NCBI GenBank assembly: GCA_002391075.1
Contig: DGRN01000005.1
Location: 1-26,283, forward strand
Reading direction: 5' to 3'
DNA from: Candidatus Saccharibacteria bacterium UBA4387
GTDB taxonomy: Bacteria > Patescibacteriota > Saccharimonadia > Saccharimonadales > Saccharimonadaceae
DNA length: 26,283 nt
Shown: positions 1-7,614 of the stretch, piece by piece
Numbering within the stretch: the first letter of the stretch is position 1
Layout of the letters: each line of letters starts with the position of its first letter
Notes under the pieces: generated by a model
Database searches by the model: none
Told to the model about the DNA's origin: nothing
What the model saw: only the letters and a program-made list of their open reading frames with translations
Translations under genes and position numbers: made by a program

Positions 1-870
1 GGCGAAGAGTCCTGCCATGATGGCGGTCGTGCTTCCGAGCAGAGCGGCGGTTACGAATCCGGCATCGAAGGTGCTTGGGTTGTCGATATTGTCCTCGATT
101 GGCGCCTCTTCTTCTTCTTCTTCGGCTGGAGTCGTTGTGTCGGCTGGAATCTCTTCTTCGCCGGCGAGTTTGAGAGTGACTACGAGATAGTCTTCGCCGC
201 CGATTTTGCCGATGAATTTGCCGCCTTTGGTTGCATCGGTGAGCGTAAATAGATCGTCGACGCTATTGAAGGTCAAGTTTTCGAGTTCAGTAGAGACGAT
301 TCCGAAAGCTCCGCGATCTGCTGCGTATTCTTGGAATTTGGCTATGTTGTTATAGTCGAAGCCGTCGGCGTTTAAATCTTCATCTGTAAGGGTGACTTCG
401 AAAGTGCCGGATTGGACTCCCATCTCTGCTAAATCGGCTTTTGCGCGGATGATTGGGCTGTCGTAGGTGATGGTGGCGCCCTCTGGGAAGCCGTCGTAGT
501 TGATTTCTTCGCAGAGCTCGACGCTTGTCAATGATGTTAGCTCGTCGAAGAAGCTGAAATCGGTAACGTTTGCTAATGGGTTGAAATAATCGCCTTCTGC
601 GTTGGTGCAGGTGAATGACAAGCTATGTATATCGCGAGGAACGAGGCGGATTAAGTTTTTGTTGGTTTGGTTGCCATCTACGATGTCGCCGATAGCATAA
701 TAGTCGAGTATGCGACCTTCGGTAGTTGAATAGTTTTTCATGGCGTCAAACATGGCCTGATCGTTGACGGCGATGTCGGTATATTCGTATGCGGCGCATG
801 TGTTGACAATTGCGGTGCTGGCGGCCAAAACTGCCGCGCCAGCCACAATAGCTAGCTTTGCTTTGCTCAT
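1..870 (-). CDS. Secreted surface protein, partial (C-terminus beyond window edge)
   Basis: An open frame of 290 codons runs from ATG at 870 to the first base of the window, so the C-terminus is missing. The N-terminus (MSKAKLAIVAGAAVLAAST) is a typical signal peptide, with a likely cleavage near NTCAAYE. The body is acidic with no family I recognise. An acidic Pro/Glu linker (around residues 243-262) leads to NPSTFDAG and then a hydrophobic stretch rich in Ala/Leu/Ile that reaches the edge. This is the usual layout of a wall- or membrane-anchored Gram-positive-type surface protein. An AAGGA Shine-Dalgarno sits 8 nt before the ATG, and a TATAAT lies at 915-910 on the same strand. The promoter is divergent from that of glyQS. 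The exported location is well supported; the function is unknown. Confidence 0.8.
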   Translation of the reverse strand, partial: MSKAKLAIVAGAAVLAASTAIVNTCAAYEYTDIAVNDQAMFDAMKNYSTTEGRILDYYAIGDIVDGNQTNKNLIRLVPRDIHSLSFTCTNAEGDYFNPLANVTDFSFFDELTSLTSVELCEEINYDGFPEGATITYDSPIIRAKADLAEMGVQSGTFEVTLTDEDLNADGFDYNNIAKFQEYAADRGAFGIVSTELENLTFNSVDDLFTLTDATKGGKFIGKIGGEDYLVVTLKLAGEEEIPADTTTPAEEEEEEAPIEDNIDNPSTFDAGFVTAALLGSTTAIMAGLFA

Positions 871-909
871 GTTGATTTTCCTTGTTTATTTTGACCTGTT
901 TATGGTTAT

Positions 910-915
910 ATTATA
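910..915 (-). promoter_or_regulatory. -10 box (TATAAT) for the secreted protein
   Basis: TATAAT reads on the - strand about 40 nt before the ATG at 870. Unlike many genes here, this one therefore has a normal leader and Shine-Dalgarno. Confidence 0.5.
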
Positions 916-954
916 GTCATAATATTAGGCAGCCGTCAATAGTGAAATGTGAGT

Positions 955-983
955 TTTACGAATAGGCTCAACAGGGGTATAAT
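955..983 (+). promoter_or_regulatory. Promoter of glyQS, near-leaderless
   Basis: TATAAT at 978-983 has a weak -35 (TTTACG, 955-960) 17 nt upstream. Only 10 nt separate the -10 from the ATG at 994, so the transcript should begin at or within a few bases of the start codon. There is no Shine-Dalgarno. Confidence 0.6.
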
Positions 984-993
984 ATAGGGTAAT

Positions 994-2319
994 ATGGCAG
1001 GAAAAATGGAAGATATTGTTAGTTTATGTAAGCGCCGTGGCTTTATCTGGCAAGGTTCGGACGTTTACGGTGGCATGGCCGGAACGTGGGATTTTGGCCC
1101 GCTCGGCGTAGCGTTGAAGCGCCGCATCATGAATGCTTGGTGGAATTACTGGGTAGAAGGTCGTGATGATATGTACGGCGTCGATGCGGCGATTATTATG
1201 AATCCGAAAACTTGGGAAGCTTCTGGGCATACGGCGACTTTCGCGGATCCGTTGGTGGAATGTGGCGAGTGCCATGGGCGTTTCCGTGCGGATAAATTGG
1301 TTGAAGGTGCAAACGAGAGCATTTCGACCGAAGAATTTAAGGCGCAAAACGTAAAGTGTCCGACTTGCGGTAAGACGAATTGGAGCGATATTCGCAAGTT
1401 TAATATGATGTTCCAGACGCATGTTGGACCAGTTGATGATGATTCGTCGATTGCGTATCTGCGACCAGAGACTGCGCAGGGCATTTTTACGAATTATAAA
1501 AACGTGGTTGATACGATTTATCCGGATTTGCCGTTTGGCTTGGCGCAGCAGGGTAAGGCGTTTCGTAATGAGATTTCGCCGCGTGATTTTGTTTTGCGCG
1601 ATCGCGAATGTGAGCAGATGGAGATCGAGTATTTCATCGAGCCGTCAACTTGGAAAGAGAATTTCGACAAGCTTCATGATGCTTATCATAAGTTCTTGAC
1701 GGACGAGATGGGCTTGGACGCGAATTTGATTCATGATTTTGAGGTGGCGCCAGAGGATCGTGCGCACTACTCGAAGCATACGATTGACATTATGTTCGAT
1801 TATCCGAATGGTCAGGAAGAGTTGATGGGCTTGGCTTATCGCACAGATTTTGATTTGATGAATATTCAGAAAGCCAGCAATAAGAGCATGGAATATATCC
1901 CGAAGGGTGGCGGCGAGCGCTTTGTGCCGCATGTGATTGAGCCGTCGATTGGTGTTGAGCGTTTGCTGCTGGCAGTTTTGAGCTGCGCTTATTGTGAAGA
2001 AGAGAAAGATGGCAAGAAGCGCACGATTTTGGCTTTGCCTGAGCATTTGGCGCCGTATCGTTTCTGCGTGTCGCCGCTTTTGAAGAATAAGCCGGAGCTT
2101 GTTACGAAAGCGCGCGAGGTTTATGATCTGTTGCGCAAGAAGTACGGCAATGTGACCTGGGATGATTCTGGCAATATTGGCAAGCGCTATTTGAAGCAGG
2201 ACGAAATTGGCACGCCGAAGTGTGTGGTGGTTGATTTCGATTCGCTCGAGGATGATTCGGTGACGATTCGTGATCGCGATACGACCGAGCAGGTGCGCGT
2301 GAAGATTGCGGAGCTGTAG
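994..2319 (+). CDS. glyQS: Glycyl-tRNA synthetase (dimeric, class II)
   Basis: Charges tRNA-Gly with glycine in the cytoplasm. The 441-aa protein has the size and order of the single-chain (alpha2) bacterial/archaeal-type enzyme, not the GlyQ/GlyS two-subunit type. Visible signs are the start DIVSLCKRRGFIWQGSDVYGG, a zinc-ribbon-like pair CGEC (near residue 91) and CPTC (near 122), the class II segment RPETAQGIF, the motif 2 region with RNEISPRDF and REFEQMEIE-like RECEQMEIE, the motif 3 region GVERLLLAVL, and a C-terminal anticodon-binding domain ending in the TIRDRDT segment. The first ATG is favoured because TATAAT ends 10 nt before it. The downstream neighbour rel is convergent across a 453-bp spacer. 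Identification is secure. Confidence 0.97.
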   Translation: MAGKMEDIVSLCKRRGFIWQGSDVYGGMAGTWDFGPLGVALKRRIMNAWWNYWVEGRDDMYGVDAAIIMNPKTWEASGHTATFADPLVECGECHGRFRADKLVEGANESISTEEFKAQNVKCPTCGKTNWSDIRKFNMMFQTHVGPVDDDSSIAYLRPETAQGIFTNYKNVVDTIYPDLPFGLAQQGKAFRNEISPRDFVLRDRECEQMEIEYFIEPSTWKENFDKLHDAYHKFLTDEMGLDANLIHDFEVAPEDRAHYSKHTIDIMFDYPNGQEELMGLAYRTDFDLMNIQKASNKSMEYIPKGGGERFVPHVIEPSIGVERLLLAVLSCAYCEEEKDGKKRTILALPEHLAPYRFCVSPLLKNKPELVTKAREVYDLLRKKYGNVTWDDSGNIGKRYLKQDEIGTPKCVVVDFDSLEDDSVTIRDRDTTEQVRVKIAEL

Positions 2320-2370
2320 AGGCGATTCGCCTTGCCGCTGCTATTTCTGGCCAGGTGCCTAGCTGATGAG

Positions 2371-2421
2371 TTTCATTCGGCGATGTGTTTCGTTTGGCGA
2401 TGTGTTTCATCTGGTGATGCG
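2371..2421. repeat. Three tandem 17-bp units
   Basis: Units at 2371-2387 (TTTCATTCGGCGATGTG), 2388-2404 (TTTCGTTTGGCGATGTG) and 2405-2421 (TTTCATCTGGTGATGCG) are directly adjacent. Units 1 and 2 differ at two positions; unit 3 is more diverged. The unit length is not a multiple of three, which argues against a coding repeat. Confidence 0.85.
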
Positions 2422-2440
2422 TTTTTGAGGCCTAGCATTT

Positions 2441-2667
2441 TGGTAAACTAATAATTACCAATTATGAAAAACATATCTTAATGCCGAGTAAACTGATAGT
2501 TTACCTGGCGCGTGTATAAATGAATGCGGTGAGCAGTGAATAGGCGTGGACGGATGTGCGATTGATGGGTGGGGTTTGAATAGATATAAGCTTGCTGGTG
2601 GGTGAGTAAATTTTTAGTTTACCGATAGTAAAGAGGTGGTGGCGAGGTGTGGTAATTAAAAGTTTAC
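2441..2667. repeat. Cluster of four GTAA-N8/9-TTAC dyads
   Basis: Four inverted repeats of the same design: 2441-2460 (TGGTAA / TTACCA arms), 2488-2504 (GTAAACT-GAT-AGTTTAC, perfect 7-bp arms), 2606-2622 (GTAAATTTTTAGTTTAC) and 2652-2667 (GTAATTAAAAGTTTAC). They share the half-site AGTTTAC or GTAAACT and sit about 30-100 bp apart. They resemble a set of protein-binding sites more than terminators, because the stems are AT-rich and lack T-tracts. Confidence 0.6.
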
Positions 2668-2772
2668 TGTTTTGCTAGGGTTTTAGAATGCGGGGTGCGC
2701 TTTGTTGTGGTGTACGCATGCGGGAGATGGGATGTGCTGGTGGCATCCTATTGTTTGTAGGCGTGGGTGCGG

Positions 2773-4266
2773 CTAGGATTTTTTCTTGGCCTTGCCGACT
2801 TCCTGGTTGGGGTTGGGTTCTTTTTTGGCGGAGAAGTTGGGGACGATGGCGTTGAGCTGGCCGAGGAGTTTCGAGCGGGCGTGTTTGCTGAAGACTTTGT
2901 CGAGCCAGCCAGGGTTGGGTTTTTGGTTTTTAGTGGTGATGATTTCGACGACGTCGCCGCCTTTGAGTTTGGTGGTGAGGGGGACCATTTTGCCGTTGAC
3001 GATGGCGCCGGTGCAGGTGGCGCCGATTTCGCTATGTAGGCGGTAGGCGAAATCGAGCGGCATGGAGCCTTTTGGCAGGTCGATGATGTCGCCTTTGGGT
3101 GTATAGACGAAGATTTTGTCGGCAAAAAGGTTGAGCTTGAGTTTGGCGGTGTCGACTTTTTCGCCGTTTGAGAGCTTGGCGGAAGTTTCCTGCAGGTCGC
3201 GAATCCAGAGTAGATGCGGTGGAAGCTTGCTGACTTTGCCTTTGGCGTAGGCTTCGGTGAGTTTCTGCTCGTTATAGAAGAAAGTGGCCGCAAGACCGCG
3301 TTCGGCGTATTCGTGCATTTCGCGTGTGCGGATTTGGAACTCGACGATTTGCTCGTCGGGCGTGATGACGGTCGTGTGAATTGACTGATAGCCGTTGGAT
3401 TTTGGCATGGCAATGTAATCTTTGATGCGGCCTTCCATCGGCTTGAAGAGAGAATGAATAATGCCGAGTGTCAGATAGCAGGTTGTGATGTCTTCGACGA
3501 TGAAGCGGAGCGCGATAAGGTCGTAAATGCGATTGATGTTTTGGTCGTATTTTGCGAGCTTTTTGTGAAGCGAGTAGATAGATTTGACGCGGCCGTCGCA
3601 GCTGTACGGGATGTGTTCTTTTTTGAGCGCGTTTTCGACGGCGTGCTGGGCGTTCTTGAGCTTTTTGTCGGCCTGCTTGAGGCGCTCTTTGGTGAGATTC
3701 TCGAGGAACTCGAAGCGGCGAGGGTCGAGGTAGCGGAAGCTGGTTTCTTCGATTTCGACGCGGACGTGACCCATTTGGAGGCGGTCGGCGAGCGGCGCGA
3801 AGACTTCGAGCGATTCGCGCGCGATTTTTTTCTGTTTTTCAGGCGGAAGTGCACTGAGTGTGCGCAGGTTGTGTAGGCGGTCGGCGAGCTTGATAATGAG
3901 GACGCGAACGTCTTGGCCGGTAGCGATAAGGAGTTTGAGCAGATTATCGCCGGTTTCGGGTAGATATTCGTCGAGGTCCTTCATGCCGCTGCGAGCTTTG
4001 CCGAGTTTGGTGACGCCGTTTACGAGGAATGCGACGTCTTTGCCGAACATCTCCTCGATTTCTTTGAGGGTGAGGTTGGTGTCTTCGACGGTATCGTGAA
4101 GGACACCGGCAATGATGGTGTCCTCATCCATATTCCATTCTTCAAGAATTTTTCGGACCGCAAGAGGGTGGATAATGTATGGCTCGCCGGTCTTGCGTAG
4201 TTGACCTTCGTGCGCTTTGGTGGCGACCTCGATCGCCTGTTTGAGACGAGGTGAAGGTTTACTCAT
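2773..4266 (-). CDS. rel: Rel/SpoT-type (p)ppGpp synthetase/hydrolase, short form
   Basis: Makes and degrades the alarmone (p)ppGpp in the stringent response. The N-terminal HD hydrolase domain (about residues 1-170) keeps HDTVEDT (H57, D58, E61, D62) and the LADRLHNLRTL helix. The synthetase domain (about 200-330) shows RIKD (280-283), the RxKD signature of bifunctional enzymes, then PKSNGYQSIHT and EFQIRTREMHEYAE. A TGS domain follows (about 378-445). The chain stops at 497 aa after a short helical piece and a Lys-rich tail, so the zinc-finger and ACT domains of the usual ~730-aa proteins are missing. On the - strand TATAAT lies at 4278-4273, leaving 6 nt before the ATG. This predicts a leaderless message. 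Confidence 0.95.
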   Translation of the reverse strand: MSKPSPRLKQAIEVATKAHEGQLRKTGEPYIIHPLAVRKILEEWNMDEDTIIAGVLHDTVEDTNLTLKEIEEMFGKDVAFLVNGVTKLGKARSGMKDLDEYLPETGDNLLKLLIATGQDVRVLIIKLADRLHNLRTLSALPPEKQKKIARESLEVFAPLADRLQMGHVRVEIEETSFRYLDPRRFEFLENLTKERLKQADKKLKNAQHAVENALKKEHIPYSCDGRVKSIYSLHKKLAKYDQNINRIYDLIALRFIVEDITTCYLTLGIIHSLFKPMEGRIKDYIAMPKSNGYQSIHTTVITPDEQIVEFQIRTREMHEYAERGLAATFFYNEQKLTEAYAKGKVSKLPPHLLWIRDLQETSAKLSNGEKVDTAKLKLNLFADKIFVYTPKGDIIDLPKGSMPLDFAYRLHSEIGATCTGAIVNGKMVPLTTKLKGGDVVEIITTKNQKPNPGWLDKVFSKHARSKLLGQLNAIVPNFSAKKEPNPNQEVGKAKKKS

Positions 4267-4272
4267 AAAGAT

Positions 4273-4278
4273 ATTATA
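4273..4278 (-). promoter_or_regulatory. -10 box of rel, leaderless
   Basis: TATAAT on the - strand ends 6 nt before the rel ATG (4266-4264). The expected transcription start is the A of the start codon or its neighbour. No Shine-Dalgarno is present. Confidence 0.65.
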
Positions 4279-4329
4279 GCACGCCGGGAGGGCTTGAAGG
4301 GTGTTAGTTGCAATCTGGGCCGCCCGAAT

Positions 4330-4355
4330 AAAAGAAAACCCCGCAAGATGCGGGG
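4330..4355 (-). terminator. Rho-independent terminator of the 4363-4920 gene
   Basis: On the - strand a CCCCGC/GCGGGG stem (4339-4344 with 4350-4355) with a 5-nt loop is followed by a T-rich tail (TTTTCTTTT). It lies just after the TAG at 4363. Confidence 0.85.
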
Positions 4356-4362
4356 CTGAGGC

Positions 4363-4920
4363 CTAATTCCGGGCTTCGAACAGGATATTGTCGTAAGTGC
4401 GGGCGATGTTTTGGAGGGAGATTTCGTACAGTTTGCAGAGCAGGCGCGAGCGTTCGGCGTCGGTTTGGAAGCGGGCATAGCTTTGCGCTAGGTTGTCGTA
4501 GAGTTGGCGGGCGCAGCGGTAGTTTTTGATGAAGTTTTTGCTCGTGCTGCTGCCAGCTTTGGCGTAATTTGCCAGATGTTGATTGAGCTCGTCGCAGAGT
4601 TGGTGTGAAATGCGGTTTTGGAAAGTGCCGATGGCGAGGGCAATTTCGGATTGCCAGATCATTAGCTCGTATTCTGTCGGGCTGAGCAGGCCGGAGCGTG
4701 AGAGTTGAGCGTACTGTTCGTTGACGATTTCGCGGTAACTCTTGATTTGATGGTTGGTCAGTAGGGTTGAGCCAAGTGCGCGGCTATCTGCGGCCATTTG
4801 GTCGACTTGCTGTGTGATTTTGCGGAGCAGGCGCCGTTGCATCTCGGTGATGACGAGAAAAGCGAGGCTGACGGCCGCGAGCAGGAACATGCCAATGAAG
4901 GGAAATACGGTAGTTAGCAA
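4363..4920 (-). CDS. Small single-pass membrane protein with helical cytoplasmic or external domain
   Basis: No family recognised. The start is unusual. An AAAGGAG motif ends at 4930 and the TTG codon at 4929 abuts it directly, so the TTG at 4920-4918, 9 nt further on, is a more plausible start. This gives 185 aa; the longer form would be 188. Residues ~3-28 form one hydrophobic helix, followed by QRRLLRK and a predominantly alpha-helical, probably coiled-coil soluble part to the end. The gene has its own -10 (TATAAT, 4988-4983 on the - strand) with a leader of roughly 50-60 nt and its own terminator. Rel lies downstream on the same strand with its own promoter. Confidence 0.75.
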   Translation of the reverse strand: MLTTVFPFIGMFLLAAVSLAFLVITEMQRRLLRKITQQVDQMAADSRALGSTLLTNHQIKSYREIVNEQYAQLSRSGLLSPTEYELMIWQSEIALAIGTFQNRISHQLCDELNQHLANYAKAGSSTSKNFIKNYRCARQLYDNLAQSYARFQTDAERSRLLCKLYEISLQNIARTYDNILFEARN

Positions 4921-5007
4921 ATTGAACAACTCCTTTCGATAGTGGATTGGACTGTAAGGGGCGAATGCGATGCATTTGGCATATTATAACATAAAATGGT
5001 GAAAAAA

Positions 5008-5036
5008 TTGACTAAAATGTCAAAATGTGATATAAT
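5008..5036 (+). promoter_or_regulatory. Consensus promoter of orphan gene A
   Basis: TTGACT (5008-5013), a 17-nt spacer and TATAAT (5031-5036) form a near-perfect sigma-70-type promoter. The expected transcript start is around 5043-5045, about 81-83 nt before the chosen ATG. Confidence 0.85.
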
Positions 5037-5042
5037 AGAGTT

Positions 5043-5125
5043 ATGTGGGCTGTTCTTTTTTTAGTTTTCCGAAAAGCAGCCGCATAATATCTTGTTTTGA
5101 GTCGAAAGAAAGGTGGGTTTATTGT
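5043..5125 (+). promoter_or_regulatory. Structured 5' leader of gene A (shared with gene B)
   Basis: The leader begins near GTGGGCTGT and can form GGCTG (5048-5052) / CAGCC (5077-5081), enclosing a small TTTTC/GAAAA hairpin. The same GTGGGCTGT start and GGCTG...CAGCC pairing occur in the leader of gene B. A short frame ATG TGG GCT ... GCA TAA (5043-5087, 14 codons) starts exactly where transcription should begin, so a leaderless leader peptide is possible. Regulatory function is inference. Confidence 0.45.
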
Positions 5126-5821
5126 ATGAAGAAAACATACAGATTCGACGATTTCATGCGGTCACTGGTAGACTGCGTCGCCAACTGCGCATGGTATGGC
5201 CTGTTGAGCGATATCTCGGTAGGCATCTTGCCGCGCTCTAAGGACTTTGTCGAGCTGATGCGGAAGGACGAAAACTCTCTCTATGCGGCGTGCTCCGTAA
5301 ATGCAGCTAGCGCCAGCGCGAATGGGGAGATGACCGACATCGACGTCATGCCTTATCTCATGTATATTGGGGACGAACGCTGTCTGGACTACTTCGTTCT
5401 CGACGATGAGGATGGGGTATGTATTTTCCATGTGGAAGACGAAGGTCGAGAAACGGCAGATTGCGATCCGGAGGCCGAAGAGGTAGTGATGGCTGAGCTG
5501 TATAGCGACCTGAGCGGCGAACTGCTTGAGTTCCGGCGGAAGTATGCGGCTGAGATTCAGCGTATTGCTGACGGCGTGTCTGAAGGCCTCAGAGTTGAAT
5601 GCGCTGTGTTTAACGGCGAAAGCTCCACGAAGCTGTGCATGGTTCTGATAAGCGAAGATGAGACCGGCAAAGGCGTGGTCGATGCTGAGATTTACGTTTG
5701 CCTTAACGGCGACGTGCAGCAGGGTGCCGCCCAGATCGTGCAGGCCGTGATCGAAGACTTTGCTTGTGCGATTGATTGTGTGAGCATCGTTTGTTGTGAA
5801 CATACGGAAAGCGCTGTATAA
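5126..5821 (+). CDS. Orphan protein A, unknown function
   Basis: A 231-aa acidic soluble protein with no recognised domain, signal peptide or membrane helix. It has about ten Cys residues, many for a cytoplasmic protein, including C-x3-C in the N-terminal helix (VDCVANCAW). ATG 5126 is chosen because the frame upstream lies within the leader and AAAGGTG precedes it by about 11 nt. The frame is open back to GTG 5045, so a 258-aa form starting at the very 5' end of the transcript cannot be excluded. The gene stands alone with its own consensus promoter and terminator. It lacks the strong G-over-C excess of its neighbours (20 G, 16 C in 5281-5340), hinting at transfer. Confidence 0.75.
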   Translation: MKKTYRFDDFMRSLVDCVANCAWYGLLSDISVGILPRSKDFVELMRKDENSLYAACSVNAASASANGEMTDIDVMPYLMYIGDERCLDYFVLDDEDGVCIFHVEDEGRETADCDPEAEEVVMAELYSDLSGELLEFRRKYAAEIQRIADGVSEGLRVECAVFNGESSTKLCMVLISEDETGKGVVDAEIYVCLNGDVQQGAAQIVQAVIEDFACAIDCVSIVCCEHTESAV

Positions 5822-5822
5822 G

Positions 5823-5858
5823 AAAAAGCCCTGCGTAGTATTTGCGCGGGGCGTTTTT
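5823..5858. terminator. Bidirectional terminator between gene A and the SPFH gene
   Basis: GCCCTGCG (5828-5835) pairs with CGCGGGGC (5845-5852), with one G-U pair. It is flanked by an A-run on the left and a T-run on the right, so it works for the + gene A and the - SPFH gene. Confidence 0.85.
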
Positions 5859-5886
5859 GTGGTTCTGAAACGGTGGGATTGTGGGT

Positions 5887-6786
5887 TTAGCGGGTGCCGA
5901 TTGAGATGTTGTCTGTGTCGATGATGTAGGTGCCGTGGCCGTTCTTGATGGCGTCGATGAGCTTTTCGCGCAAGATGGCGTCGGAGAGGGCGGCGGACTT
6001 GATGTTGTTGGTTTCGGCTTCGATTTTGGCCTGTTCCTGCTCGGCTTTGGCGGTTTCGACGCGAGTGCGAGCGGTCTGGGCGGCATCAAAGGCGGATTTC
6101 ACTTCGTCGGAATAGCGGATTTCTTGAAGATAGATGTCTTCGATGTCGACGCCGAGCTTTTCCCAGTTTTGGCTGAGTTTTTCGAAGAGGGCGTTCTTGA
6201 CGGCTTCGCGGTTGCTGTAGACTTGGAGGGTTTCGTAGTTGCTGAGCGTGGAGCGGGTTTCGGCACGGACGTCTTGTGCGAGTGTAGCGTTGACGAATTC
6301 GGCCTGGGTTTTGTATTCGTTGTAGATGTTGCCGACAGAATCGCCGCGGATGGAATAGCGTACGACGAGGTCAATGTTGCCAGTTACGCCGCTGGCGTCC
6401 TGGAATGTGATTTGTGCGCCGGTAACGTTGCCGCCGGCGTGGTCGGACAGGTTGCCGCTGGCGCCGACGTAACTGAGCGTGTTGTTGCGGATATCGTATT
6501 CGACGCGATGGGTCCATGGAGCCTTGAGATGAAGGCCGGTGTCGTAGTTGATGCCTTCGACTTGGCCAGTGAACGAGACAAGTACGGAGGCCTGACCTGG
6601 GTCTTGCGTATAGACCATTTCACTGAGGCAGCAGAGTGCGCCGAGGACGAAAAGCCCGGCGGTGACAAATGGGAGGACTTTAGACAAATCTGGTTTGCCG
6701 TTGGTGTAGTTTTTCTTTTTGGCGCTGATAGTCGCGATTAGTACAATAACAGCGAGTAGTAATATTACAATGCTAATGAAGAACAT
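5887..6786 (-). CDS. SPFH/band-7 domain membrane protein
   Basis: A stomatin/prohibitin-like protein, probably forming membrane microdomain assemblies. The 299-aa chain has two hydrophobic segments (residues 1-21 and about 38-57) joined by a KKK-rich turn. A SPFH fold follows (about 60-235; visible elements are the YTQDPGQASVLVSFTGQV start, GLHLKAPW, VRYSIR and VNATLAQDVRAE). An Ala/Glu/Lys-rich coiled coil (about 232-275) precedes the C-terminus. A GAAAGG Shine-Dalgarno lies 5 nt before the ATG. TATAAT reads on the - strand between this gene and the upstream HAD gene, giving a short normal leader. Role in this organism unknown. Confidence 0.88.
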   Translation of the reverse strand: MFFISIVILLLAVIVLIATISAKKKNYTNGKPDLSKVLPFVTAGLFVLGALCCLSEMVYTQDPGQASVLVSFTGQVEGINYDTGLHLKAPWTHRVEYDIRNNTLSYVGASGNLSDHAGGNVTGAQITFQDASGVTGNIDLVVRYSIRGDSVGNIYNEYKTQAEFVNATLAQDVRAETRSTLSNYETLQVYSNREAVKNALFEKLSQNWEKLGVDIEDIYLQEIRYSDEVKSAFDAAQTARTRVETAKAEQEQAKIEAETNNIKSAALSDAILREKLIDAIKNGHGTYIIDTDNISIGTR

Positions 6787-6832
6787 TGATACCTTTCGTT
6801 AAATATTGATTTTATTATAGCATTTGCGGGGT

Positions 6833-7600
6833 TTAGGCGGTAGGCATAAGCGATTTGATGAAATCGGCGACCGTGCGGCGCTGGTTTTGCGGCGAGATAA
6901 GGGCGCGCAGTTGCGGATGGGCGTCGGAAAGGGTGTGGCCGTGAAAATGCTTGAGCATTTCGAGGTCGTTGAGGTCGTCGCCAATAGAGAAGGCTTCGTC
7001 AGTGCTGAGGTGGAGTTTTTGTAGTAGTTGCGTGATGGCAGATTCTTTGCCGGCGGTTTTGCTGACGACATTGATGAAGGCGGTGAAAGTGTTGTCGACC
7101 CAAGGGAGCGAGGATTTGATAGCGTGGCGTTCGTGATGGATTTTGAGCTGGCCGGGTAGGGCGGCGTGTAGCTTTTCGGTGACTAAGTCGATAGCATCGG
7201 CAGACTTGAACCAGATGCGGATTTTGCCAAGTTCTGCGGTGATTTGTTCGGATTCGTCGTAGGCGGAATAGAATGAGACGCGGAATTGGTCGGCGGGTAG
7301 GGTTTGTTGTGCGGTGGCGAGGATTTTGGCGGATTGGGCGTCGGAAAGGGTGTTTTGAATGACGACTTGTTGGTTTTGGTCGAAAATGAAGGCGCCGTTG
7401 TCGGAAATGAAAAAGTCGGTGTAATCGGTAAAGTTTGCTTGATGGCGTTTGAGGCTGGCGAGGCTGCGGCCGCTGGCGATGACGAATAAGTTGCCGGCAC
7501 TGCGCCAGTTTTGAATGGTGGCGATATTTTGGTTTAGCTCGGAGAAGTCGGTGTCGGAGTGGCGCCAGAGTGTGCCGTCAAAATCGCAGAAAATGATCAT
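6833..7600 (-). CDS. HAD-superfamily (Cof/IIB type) hydrolase
   Basis: Likely a sugar-phosphate or related small-molecule phosphatase. The 255-aa protein starts with motif I DFDGTL (nucleophile D6, acid D8), has motif II in VIASGRS, and motif IV in GDDLNDLEML (two metal-binding Asp) close to the C-terminus. The long insert between II and IV is the C2-type cap of Cof-like enzymes, and the Lys of KESAI is a good motif III candidate. TATAAT at 7614-7609 on the - strand leaves 8 nt to the ATG, so the message should be leaderless. The SPFH gene follows on the same strand after 46 nt but has its own -10. Substrate not predictable. Confidence 0.9.
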   Translation of the reverse strand: MIIFCDFDGTLWRHSDTDFSELNQNIATIQNWRSAGNLFVIASGRSLASLKRHQANFTDYTDFFISDNGAFIFDQNQQVVIQNTLSDAQSAKILATAQQTLPADQFRVSFYSAYDESEQITAELGKIRIWFKSADAIDLVTEKLHAALPGQLKIHHERHAIKSSLPWVDNTFTAFINVVSKTAGKESAITQLLQKLHLSTDEAFSIGDDLNDLEMLKHFHGHTLSDAHPQLRALISPQNQRRTVADFIKSLMPTA

Positions 7601-7608
7601 ATGCGAAA

Positions 7609-7614
7609 ATTATA
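7609..7614 (-). promoter_or_regulatory. -10 box of the HAD gene, leaderless
   Basis: TATAAT on the - strand ends 8 nt before ATG 7600-7598. No ribosome binding site is present. Confidence 0.6.

Larger units (their letters stand above)
2320..2772. other. Gene-free convergent spacer with repeats
   Basis: This 453-bp gap lies between the 3' ends of glyQS and rel, so it should not hold the promoter of either. I see no convincing gene on either strand. An opposite-strand open frame at 2102-2410 overlaps glyQS and merely reads the tandem repeat. The gap contains a 17-bp tandem repeat and four similar dyads, listed separately. The right half is strongly G/T-rich on the + strand. I see no convincing Rho-independent terminator for either flanking gene. 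Confidence 0.6.

Noticed and set aside
2102..2410. 102-aa - strand frame across the glyQS end and the tandem repeat
   Set aside because: It overlaps glyQS, has no ribosome site and simply translates the 17-bp repeat; no protein-like pattern.
2320..2772. Replication origin or dif site
   Set aside because: Iterons plus palindromes suggested it, but the G excess of the + strand is the same on both sides, there is no dnaA nearby, and I see no XerC/XerD-type half-sites.
5935..6741. 268-aa + strand frame opposite the SPFH gene
   Set aside because: Gly/Val/Phe/Asp-rich composition typical of an antisense shadow in this skewed genome; the - strand gene has clear domain features.
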